Below are positions 25,688 through 31,612 of a stretch of 64,000 bases of DNA, one piece after another. The notes under the pieces are model-generated. The model saw only the letters and a list, made by a program, of their open reading frames with translations. It made no database searches and had not been told where the DNA came from. Position 1 is the stretch's first letter. Every line of letters begins with the position of its first letter. Position numbers and translations under genes: made by a program. The DNA is taken from the NCBI GenBank assembly GCA_045596925.1, contig JAZODH010000041.1, forward strand, positions 3,140 to 67,139. The letters are read 5' to 3'. The DNA comes from SIG710 sp045596925 (lineage in GTDB: Bacteria; Bacillota; Clostridia; Oscillospirales; CAG-272).

Positions 25688-26716
25688 ATGAACATGAATT
25701 TCAAAAGAAAACTCCCCATTCCGATGGACATCAAGGAGGAGTTCCCCGTATCCATCAAGATGCAGCAGGACAAGGTCGCCCGCGACGTTGAGATCAAGAA
25801 GATCTTCCGCGGCGAGAGCGACAAATTTCTGCTTGTTATAGGCCCCTGCTCTGCCGACCACGAGGAATCGGTTCTCGACTATATCGGACGCCTTCGCACC
25901 GTTCAGGATCAGGTCAAGGACAAAATTCTTATCATTCCCAGAATCTACACAAACAAGCCCAGAACGACGGGCGACGGCTACAAGGGCATGCTTCACCAGC
26001 CCGATCCCGACGCCGCTTCCGATATGCTTGGCGGCATTATCGCCATTCGCCGTCTTCACATGAGAGCTCTGTCCGAGTTTGGATTCAGCTGTGCGGACGA
26101 GATGCTCTACCCCGAAAATCACCGTTACCTGTCCGACCTGCTCTCCTACGTTGCCATCGGTGCACGCTCGGTTGAAAACCAGCAGCACAGACTGACAGCC
26201 AGCGGTCTTGACATTCCCGTCGGCATGAAGAATCCCACGGGCGGCGACCTGTCGGTCATGATGAATGCCATTACCGCCGCACACCACAAGCACACCTTCA
26301 TTTACCGAGGCTGGGAGGTTGAGAGCACGGGCAACCCCTACTCTCACGCCATCCTGCGCGGATATGTCGACGCATACGGCAAGTCGATCTCCAATTACCA
26401 TTACGAGGATCTGGCAAAGCTCAACGATATCTATGCCAAGAGCGGTCTTGAAAACCCCGCGGTTATCGTTGACACCAACCACGCAAACTCGGGTAAGCAG
26501 TGGCTTGAGCAGGTAAGGATCGCAAAGGACATCATGTACAGCCGTTCTCAGAACGAGGACGTGAAAAAGCTGGTCAAGGGTCTGATGATCGAGAGCTACA
26601 TCGAGGACGGCGCACAGAAGATCGGCGAAGGTATTTACGGAAAGTCCATCACCGACCCCTGTCTCGGCTGGGAAAAGACCGAAAAGCTTATACTTGAGTT
26701 GGCTGAAAAGGTCTAA
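25688..26716 (+). CDS. aroF: 3-deoxy-7-phosphoheptulonate synthase, AroFGH type
   Basis: A 342-aa type I-alpha DAHP synthase that condenses PEP and erythrose 4-phosphate, the first pathway step. Motifs: IGPCSADHEES, RIYTNKPRTTGDGYKG and IGARSVENQQHR match the E. coli AroG-like family, with C-D-E-like metal ligands (Cys in GPCSA, a late His in T-N-H-A-N-S and Glu). AGAGGT precedes the ATG. It is the last gene of the operon, so the committed step is made from the same attenuated transcript. Which amino acid inhibits it cannot be read from the sequence. Confidence 0.95.
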   Translation: MNMNFKRKLPIPMDIKEEFPVSIKMQQDKVARDVEIKKIFRGESDKFLLVIGPCSADHEESVLDYIGRLRTVQDQVKDKILIIPRIYTNKPRTTGDGYKGMLHQPDPDAASDMLGGIIAIRRLHMRALSEFGFSCADEMLYPENHRYLSDLLSYVAIGARSVENQQHRLTASGLDIPVGMKNPTGGDLSVMMNAITAAHHKHTFIYRGWEVESTGNPYSHAILRGYVDAYGKSISNYHYEDLAKLNDIYAKSGLENPAVIVDTNHANSGKQWLEQVRIAKDIMYSRSQNEDVKKLVKGLMIESYIEDGAQKIGEGIYGKSITDPCLGWEKTEKLILELAEKV

Positions 26717-26782
26717 ATCAATCGCTGTTTGGGTCTGTTTTTTGACAGAACAACAAAAAAACAAAAAAATTTCAAAAAACTA

Positions 26783-26811
26783 TTGCATTTTGGAAAATCA
26801 TATGGTATAAT
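26783..26811 (+). promoter_or_regulatory. Sigma-A promoter of rpmB
   Basis: TTGCAT and TATAAT with a 17-bp spacer, followed by a ~55-nt untranslated region. The AT-rich stretch 26717-26782 shows no convincing terminator for aroF. Confidence 0.85.
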
Positions 26812-26873
26812 TTCAAATGCTGTAATAAAAAAGTGAAATTTTTGTGCATTAGTACACTAAGGAGGTGTCAGTT

Positions 26874-27059
26874 ATGGCAAAATGCTGTGTTTGCGGAAAG
26901 GGCGTTGTTTTCGGACAGAATGTTTCCCATTCCCATCGTAAGACAAACAGAACATGGAAGCCTAATATCCGTAGGGTTAAAGCTGTTGTAGGCGGCACTC
27001 CCAAGACTGTTAGCGTATGTTCAAACTGCCTGCGTTCAGGCAAGATTACAAGAGCTTGA
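26874..27059 (+). CDS. rpmB: 50S ribosomal protein L28
   Basis: A 61-aa ribosomal protein with start set by AAGGAGGTG seven bases before the ATG. Two Cys pairs (C-V-C-G near residue 5 and C-S-N-C near residue 50) show it is the zinc-binding C+ form. The basic core HSHRKTNRTWKPN is typical. It is a single-gene unit with its own promoter and terminator. C+ L28 is often paired with a zinc-independent paralogue controlled by zinc status; none is seen here. Confidence 0.97.
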   Translation: MAKCCVCGKGVVFGQNVSHSHRKTNRTWKPNIRRVKAVVGGTPKTVSVCSNCLRSGKITRA

Positions 27060-27079
27060 TTTTAAGCTCAATAGAATGA

Positions 27080-27107
27080 GGCAGATGAAAATCTGCCTTC
27101 TTTCTTT
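27080..27107 (+). terminator. Terminator of rpmB
   Basis: GGCAGAT, GAAA loop, ATCTGCC, then TTCTTTCTTT. Confidence 0.85.
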
Positions 27108-27175
27108 ATGCGTGAAACAAAGCAATAACAAAACTTCAAATTCCGTTATTTCCCGACATTGGTTGGAGCAGATTT

Positions 27176-27889
27176 ATGAAAATTGCCATCGTAGACAGCA
27201 GAATACCAAGGGACGCCGAGTGCGCCCTTTCTGTCTATGCGGACAAGATCGTAAAATTGCCGCCCTGCTCCCGACTGCAGGCTCCCGTTTCCGCCCACCC
27301 GGATATGCTGGTCTTCATAACGGACAGGCAAATAATAACCGGAAAACGGTATTTCGAAGAAAATCGGGCGATATTCCACGAGCTGTCCCTGCTCTGCGGA
27401 CGGGAGACCGTTGTGGCAGGCACCGAGCTTGCCCTAAATTACCCAAGCGACGTTAAATTCAACGGCTTTACCGCAGGCGGGCGAATTTTCGGACTTGCAT
27501 CGGCACTTTCGGAGACCGTTTTGGCGTGGGCAAAAAAAGCCTCGATCCCCGTCGTCAACATCCGCCAGGGCTATGCAAAATGCTCGACCTGCGTGGTGAC
27601 GGAAAACGCCGTCATCACCGAGGATGCGAGCATTGAGAGAGCGATGCTTGAAAACGGCATTGACGTTTTGAGAGTGACCTCGGGACAGGTCGCACTTGAC
27701 GGCTACGACTGCGGTTTTATAGGCGGCGCGAGCGGTGCAGACAGCGAAAACGTCTACTTTTGCGGGGACGTATCACAGCACCCCGACTTTGATGAGATAG
27801 AGAGTTTTTGCCGATGTCACGGCAAAAACTGCGTTTCTCTTGGCATGGGCAGACTTTACGATATTGGAACGATTTATTTTTTGGAGTGA
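27176..27889 (+). CDS. Conserved hypothetical protein (possible DUF6873 / GME-fold type)
   Basis: A 237-aa soluble protein with GGAG seven bases before the ATG. It has no signal peptide or membrane segment. Two Cys-containing motifs (Y-A-K-C-S-T-C near residue 141 and D-G-Y-D-C-G-F-I-G-G-A-S-G near 185) and a C-terminal FCRCHGKNC stretch could form an active site or a metal site. The pattern of alternating strands with V-A-L-D-G-Y-D-C-G-F-I-G-G recalls the five-bladed GME (guanidino-modifying enzyme) fold family annotated as DUF6873, but this is from memory and unverified. It stands alone between rpmB and the tRNA cluster. Confidence 0.7.
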   Translation: MKIAIVDSRIPRDAECALSVYADKIVKLPPCSRLQAPVSAHPDMLVFITDRQIITGKRYFEENRAIFHELSLLCGRETVVAGTELALNYPSDVKFNGFTAGGRIFGLASALSETVLAWAKKASIPVVNIRQGYAKCSTCVVTENAVITEDASIERAMLENGIDVLRVTSGQVALDGYDCGFIGGASGADSENVYFCGDVSQHPDFDEIESFCRCHGKNCVSLGMGRLYDIGTIYFLE

Positions 27890-27935
27890 TCTTAAAGCAA
27901 TTTTTTAATAAATTCAACTTTTTTTGCAAAAAGCA

Positions 27936-27964
27936 TTGACAAAATCAGATTCGGGTGATATAAT
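27936..27964 (+). promoter_or_regulatory. Promoter of the tRNA-Val/Asp/Gly cluster
   Basis: TTGACA and TATAAT with a 17-bp spacer, 18 bp before tRNA-Val. Confidence 0.9.
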
Positions 27965-27982
27965 ATCAAGGCTGTGAAAAAT

Positions 27983-28058
27983 GGGAGCATAGCTCAGTTG
28001 GGAGAGCATCTGCCTTACAAGCAGAGGGTCATAGGTTCGAGCCCTATTGTTCCCACCA
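27983..28058 (+). tRNA. tRNA-Val (anticodon TAC)
   Basis: Acceptor GGGAGCA pairs with TGTTCCC, the anticodon loop is C-T-T-A-C-A-A, the T-arm is intact and CCA is encoded. Confidence 0.97.
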
Positions 28059-28064
28059 TCCGAG

Positions 28065-28099
28065 AAAGCACTCTCAGTGCGAGCTTTGAGTGCTTTTTT
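28065..28099 (+). terminator. Hairpin with T run between tRNA-Val and tRNA-Asp
   Basis: AAAGCACTC and GAGTGCTTT enclose a 14-nt loop and are followed by TTT. It could attenuate or serve 3' processing of the polycistronic tRNA transcript. Confidence 0.65.
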
Positions 28100-28103
28100 A
28101 TGT

Positions 28104-28180
28104 GGCCCGGTAGTTCAGTTGGTTAGAACGCTAGCCTGTCACGCTAGAGGTCAGGGGTTCGAGTCCCCTTCGGGTCGCCA
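28104..28180 (+). tRNA. tRNA-Asp (anticodon GTC)
   Basis: Acceptor GGCCCGG pairs with TCGGGTC (two G-U), the anticodon loop is C-T-G-T-C-A-C, the discriminator is G and CCA is encoded. Confidence 0.96.
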
Positions 28181-28205
28181 ACACCTTTTCCGCAGGAAAA
28201 GGTGT
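28181..28205 (+). other. Perfect hairpin between tRNA-Asp and tRNA-Gly
   Basis: ACACCTTTTCC, GCA loop, GGAAAAGGTGT: an 11-bp stem directly after the encoded CCA with no T run. It is probably an RNA-processing hairpin rather than a terminator. Confidence 0.6.
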
Positions 28206-28229
28206 TAGAAGATCTTTCATATGAAATAC

Positions 28230-28305
28230 GCGGATTTAGCTCATTTGGTAGAGCGCGACCTTGCCAAGGTCGAGGTGGCGGGTTCGAACCCCGTAATCCG
28301 CTCCA
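28230..28305 (+). tRNA. tRNA-Gly (anticodon GCC)
   Basis: Acceptor GCGGATT pairs with AATCCGC, the anticodon loop is T-T-G-C-C-A-A and CCA is encoded. Confidence 0.97.
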
Positions 28306-28345
28306 AAAATAAAAGGGAGAAGCAAAGCTTCTCCCTTTTATTTTT
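28306..28345 (+). terminator. Terminator of the tRNA-Val/Asp/Gly cluster
   Basis: AAAAGGGAGAAGC, AAA loop, GCTTCTCCCTTTT, then ATTTTT. The A/T flanks allow function on either strand. Confidence 0.88.
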
Positions 28346-28354
28346 CGAACGTAT

Positions 28355-28469
28355 CGGCTCGAACCCCTCCAATCTGCTCCGCAGATTGGAACAGTTTGCG
28401 GTATGAGGGCAAACGATTTGAACTGAACGTTTCCGCAAACGTGGGTTCAGAGCCCCGTAATCCGCTTCA
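28355..28469. repeat. Structured tandem repeat, copy A (three-way junction, tRNA 3'-end mimic)
   Basis: A 115-bp unit folding as a three-way junction. P1 pairs 28356-28366 with 28443-28454 (11 bp, one bulged A at 28449). P2 pairs 28369-28377 with 28381-28389 (9 bp, 3-nt loop). P3 pairs 28394-28401 with 28433-28440 (8 bp, 31-nt loop). The end reads GAGCCCCGTAATCCGCTTCA, nearly the 3' end of the neighbouring tRNA-Gly. It lies just after the tRNA-Gly terminator and has no recognisable promoter of its own. Confidence 0.8.
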
Positions 28470-28583
28470 CGGCTCGAACCCCTCAGATTCGCCCCGCGAA
28501 TCTGAACGATTTGCGCTGTGAGGGCTTTAAGTTTGGGTGAACATTGGCGCAAATTTGGGTTCAGAGCCCCGTTTCCGCTCCAC
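28470..28583. repeat. Structured tandem repeat, copy B
   Basis: It is directly abutted to copy A. P1 is identical (28471-28481 with 28557-28568, same bulged A). P2 (28484-28492 with 28496-28504) and P3 (28509-28516 with 28547-28554) occupy the same offsets but differ in sequence with matching changes on both arms. The unit ends CCGTTTCCGCTCCA, again like a CCA-terminated tRNA. A further hairpin at 28582-28601 and GC-rich sequence up to 28620 may be part of a third, truncated copy. Confidence 0.8.
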
Positions 28584-28621
28584 TTTCGCTTGCGAAGGTG
28601 AGTTCGTTCTGCTGCGAGCGC

Positions 28622-28647
28622 GAAAAAAGCACGCCTTTCAGCGTGCT
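28622..28647 (-). terminator. Terminator of tRNA-Arg(CCT)
   Basis: On the minus strand AAGCACGC and GCGTGCTT enclose a 6-nt loop and are followed by TTTT. Confidence 0.88.
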
Positions 28648-28722
28648 TGGCACCCGCAGCGAGAATCGAACTCACAACTAACCCTTAGGAGGGGTTTATT
28701 ATATCCATTTAACTATGCAGGC
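28648..28722 (-). tRNA. tRNA-Arg (anticodon CCT)
   Basis: Acceptor GCCTGCA pairs with TGCGGGT (two G-U). The anticodon stem AACCC/GGGTT encloses C-T-C-C-T-A-A, and CCA is encoded. It reads AGG codons and is convergent with the Val/Asp/Gly cluster. Confidence 0.93.
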
Positions 28723-28733
28723 TGACGTTGCCT

Positions 28734-28762
28734 ATTATACCATCCTTTTTCGAAAAAATCAA
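28734..28762 (-). promoter_or_regulatory. Promoter of tRNA-Arg(CCT)
   Basis: Minus-strand TTGATT and TATAAT with a 17-bp spacer. Confidence 0.85.
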
Positions 28763-28831
28763 GGGGTACGTAACTTTTGCAACAGTTTTTTTAAAAAAAC
28801 GTTATCTTTTCGTCTTTTCCAAAAAAATCTA

Positions 28832-28860
28832 TTGACTTTTTTCTCTCGGTATGGTATGAT
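28832..28860 (+). promoter_or_regulatory. Promoter of the dockerin gene
   Basis: TTGACT and TATGAT with a 17-bp spacer, 35 bp before the start codon. Confidence 0.85.
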
Positions 28861-28894
28861 ATGTTTATAAATTATGTTTACATGAGGTGCTTTT

Positions 28895-29260
28895 ATGAAA
28901 AAAATCGTTTCAGTTTGTCTGGCAGTCGTTATGCTGCTCTCAGCACTGGTCGTTTCCGCATTCGCACTCTATGGTGATATCTACAAGGATAATGAGATCA
29001 ACGGCAAGGACGCTGTAAAGCTGGCCCAGAAGCTGGCCGGCTGGGACATTGATTTTTCGGCAGAGGATGAAAAGAACGCTGACGTTTATTACGACGGCGT
29101 GATCAACGCAATAGATGCGGTTAAGCTTGCTCAGTATCTTGCACAGTGGTCTGTCACTCTCGGTCCTTCGGGTAACGTTGGCGGAGGTGACGAAGGCGGC
29201 GATACGGGCAATATTTCCGGCGGAGACATTGAGGTAGGTGCCGGAGACATTTTCGGCTAA
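28895..29260 (+). CDS. Small secreted dockerin type I protein without catalytic domain
   Basis: A 121-aa protein with a signal peptide (about residues 1-24, ending V-S-A-F-A). Two dockerin-like repeats follow: Y-G-D-I-Y-K-D-N-E-I-N-G-K-D-A-V-K-L-A-Q near residues 26-45 and Y-Y-D-G-V-I-N-A-I-D-A-V-K-L-A-Q near 66-82, each followed by a helix. The remaining ~30 residues are Gly/Asp/Glu-rich with no domain. Dockerins normally bind cohesins to attach enzymes to scaffolds; here nothing is attached. No cohesin is seen in the window. GAGGTG precedes the ATG and a strong terminator follows the gene. Confidence 0.82.
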   Translation: MKKIVSVCLAVVMLLSALVVSAFALYGDIYKDNEINGKDAVKLAQKLAGWDIDFSAEDEKNADVYYDGVINAIDAVKLAQYLAQWSVTLGPSGNVGGGDEGGDTGNISGGDIEVGAGDIFG

Positions 29261-29272
29261 TACGAACAAGTT

Positions 29273-29307
29273 AAGCGCGTTCGCTTCGGCGAACGCGCTT
29301 TTATTTT
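29273..29307 (+). terminator. Terminator of the dockerin gene
   Basis: AAGCGCGTTCG and CGAACGCGCTT form an 11-bp stem followed by TTATTTT. Confidence 0.9.
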
Positions 29308-29327
29308 AATTAGAGAGGAGGATCGAA

Positions 29328-31580
29328 ATGGGGCTTTTTCACAGACGTCCGTTAGCACTTGGCGCGCTGTTGTTTATGCTGTCTGGCGCGTTGGCTTTTT
29401 TCTGCAACGTCAATTTAATTTTTCTCGGTGCGGCAGTGCTGGTCTTTTCTATCGTCATTGTCATAATGCTCCTGTGCCGCCGCAAGCAAATCATTCCGAT
29501 CCTTCTTTTGATCTTTGCCATGATCTGCTGCGGGTTTCTGAGATTCCACTTTTACAGATCGGATTTCAGCGATATTCTGCGCGAGTACGCAGGAAAGACC
29601 TCCGAGGTCGAGATGACGATAAATTCCGTGAAATATTCTCTTCCCTTCAGAAGCTCATACGAGGCAACGGTGACAAAGATCGACGGACAAGACACGGATG
29701 TTGACGTGATCTTTGAGGTAGGCTATGACGGCGGGCTGAGATCGGGAAACGCAATCCGTACGCGCGCAGATATTTCGGATTTTGCAAAAAATGAGGACGG
29801 ATTTGAGGAAAAGGCATATTACAATTCAAAGGGAATATTTCTGAAGGTAACCGAGGTAGAGGGACAGGAGCTTGAGATCACGGACGAAAACTCGCACGTC
29901 AACCGTCTTGAGATCAAAGCAGACCGACTCAGAGAAAAGCTGTCGGCCATGCTGGACCCGCGTCTCCCCGAAAAGAACGGTCTTCCCGCCGCCGTGTTTT
30001 TGGGCGATCGCTCGGCAGTTGAGGAAGCGGACAAAATGAGCTTCCGCAGAACGGGAACATACCACCTGCTGGCATTAAGCGGTATGCACCTTTCGGTGCT
30101 TGCGGGAATACTCGAATTCATTTTGAAAAGCCTGGCACTCAAAAAGGGCAAACGGCTTCTCATTGCCACGCTCGTCATACTCTTTTACGTGATGCTGACG
30201 GGGTTCGCTCTGTCGGTGGTCCGCGCGGCAATAATGCTCTTCGTGTCCTATTTTGCATACTTTGTCCGCCGAGAAAAGGATTCCCTCACCTCCCTGATGC
30301 TGGCAGGTGCGGGAATATGCGCCGTGTCTCCCTGCGCCATATCCGACGTAGGCTTTATCCTTTCATTTGCCACTACATTTGGGATCATCACATTTTATCC
30401 TGCCATTGAAGCGAATATAATTCGTGCCCGCTCGGTCAAACTCGCCGGACAGGCACTTTACTATGTGCTGTCCTCTCTTTGCATCTCCGCCGTGGCACTC
30501 CTCTTTGCCTTGCCCGTTTCATGGCTGTATTTCGGCAAAGTGGCAGTGCTTTCTCCGGTGGGAACGCTTCTGCTTTCCCCTCTCATTTCCGCGCTGATGC
30601 TTTTGACACCTCTGACTCTCATCTTCGGCTCTGTTCCTGTGGTGGGAAGCTGTCTTGGGCAACTGACGCTGTGGACGTCAAAGGGGGCATCATATATGGC
30701 CGCACTCCTTGCAAGGCCCGACAATATAGAGCTGTCCCTTGACTACTCTTTTACACCATTCTTTTTCGTCCCGTTCTTCACGCTTATACTGACCGTCATA
30801 TTCTTCAAATTAAATCATCTGAGATTTTACTATGCTTCCGCTCTTGCCATTATGCTCTGCTTCTTCGCGTTTCACACGGTCTACGTTCAGAACAGTCCTA
30901 TTTCCGCTCAATTCCTCAGACGAGGTGAAAACGAATATTTTATAATCTCAAAGAGCGGGCAGAACACTCTCGTCGACTTGTCGGACGGCTCTTACGGCAA
31001 TCTTTCTTACGTTGCGGGAGAAGCCGCCGCTATGGGATACTGTCAGATAGACGCCCTTGTGTTGACACATTATCACACCCGCCACGTCGCGACGATTTCC
31101 CGACTCATAAAAAATCAAACGGTCAGACGCATAATCCTGCCTGAACCCGTGAACGAAAATGAGACCGATATTCTTCTCTCCATTGTGGAAATAGCCAAGG
31201 AAAATGAGATCGAAACGCAAATTTTCCCTCTCGACGAAAGCTTTACCCTGTTCGACAAGACCGAAGTTACCCTTTCCAGAGACTATATCAAGGCTTCAAC
31301 TCACCCAATATTAGCTCTTGATTTTGAGGGTGAGATCGACGTCTCCTTCCTTGGCTCTTCCTATGCTTCCTATCAGGAGATGACCGAGCTTCAGGAAAAC
31401 GTGATAGTCGGCACTCACGGTCCCGTGCAGAAAAAAGAGTTTCATCTGCCTTTGCCCGAAAATATCCGTTTGCTGTCCTTGGCGGACAGGAATACGGCAT
31501 CTCTCATGTCAAAGAACTGCCCAAAGCCGCCCGACGACTGCGTTATTCTGCTGAATCCAACCATGATAAAGATAAAATGA
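29328..31580 (+). CDS. comEC: ComEC/Rec2-type DNA uptake channel with degenerate metallo-hydrolase domain
   Basis: A 750-aa polytopic protein. Residues ~1-190 hold two or three membrane helices and a soluble DUF4131-like domain. Residues ~200-500 are the competence domain (HLLALSGMHLSVLAG is the hallmark) with several membrane spans. Residues ~525-750 are a beta-lactamase-like domain. ComEC forms the membrane channel for single-stranded DNA in transformation. In the C-terminal domain the usual H-x-H-x-D-H is H-Y-H-T-R-H, and the later G-D metal motif reads L-G-S-S, so metal binding is probably lost. GGAGG supports the ATG. No comEA, comFA or dprA is nearby. Confidence 0.9.
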   Translation: MGLFHRRPLALGALLFMLSGALAFFCNVNLIFLGAAVLVFSIVIVIMLLCRRKQIIPILLLIFAMICCGFLRFHFYRSDFSDILREYAGKTSEVEMTINSVKYSLPFRSSYEATVTKIDGQDTDVDVIFEVGYDGGLRSGNAIRTRADISDFAKNEDGFEEKAYYNSKGIFLKVTEVEGQELEITDENSHVNRLEIKADRLREKLSAMLDPRLPEKNGLPAAVFLGDRSAVEEADKMSFRRTGTYHLLALSGMHLSVLAGILEFILKSLALKKGKRLLIATLVILFYVMLTGFALSVVRAAIMLFVSYFAYFVRREKDSLTSLMLAGAGICAVSPCAISDVGFILSFATTFGIITFYPAIEANIIRARSVKLAGQALYYVLSSLCISAVALLFALPVSWLYFGKVAVLSPVGTLLLSPLISALMLLTPLTLIFGSVPVVGSCLGQLTLWTSKGASYMAALLARPDNIELSLDYSFTPFFFVPFFTLILTVIFFKLNHLRFYYASALAIMLCFFAFHTVYVQNSPISAQFLRRGENEYFIISKSGQNTLVDLSDGSYGNLSYVAGEAAAMGYCQIDALVLTHYHTRHVATISRLIKNQTVRRIILPEPVNENETDILLSIVEIAKENEIETQIFPLDESFTLFDKTEVTLSRDYIKASTHPILALDFEGEIDVSFLGSSYASYQEMTELQENVIVGTHGPVQKKEFHLPLPENIRLLSLADRNTASLMSKNCPKPPDDCVILLNPTMIKIK

Positions 31581-31612
31581 CCCGAGCGGACATATCCGCT
31601 CGGGTCATTTTA
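31577..31612. terminator. Bidirectional terminator between comEC and helicase gene
   Basis: AAAATGACCCGAGCGGA and its complement form a long perfect stem with a 3-4 nt loop and A/T flanks on both sides. Confidence 0.9.

Noticed and set aside
25511..26764. A 417-codon minus-strand frame opposite aroF and the end of tyrA
   Set aside because: It is a shadow of conserved genes caused by codon usage that leaves few stops on the other strand.
28241..28675. A 144-codon open frame on the minus strand through the tRNA-Gly and the tandem repeat
   Set aside because: It is the antisense of tRNA-Gly and of the structured repeats; the translation is the familiar spurious antisense-tRNA type and there is no ribosome-binding site.
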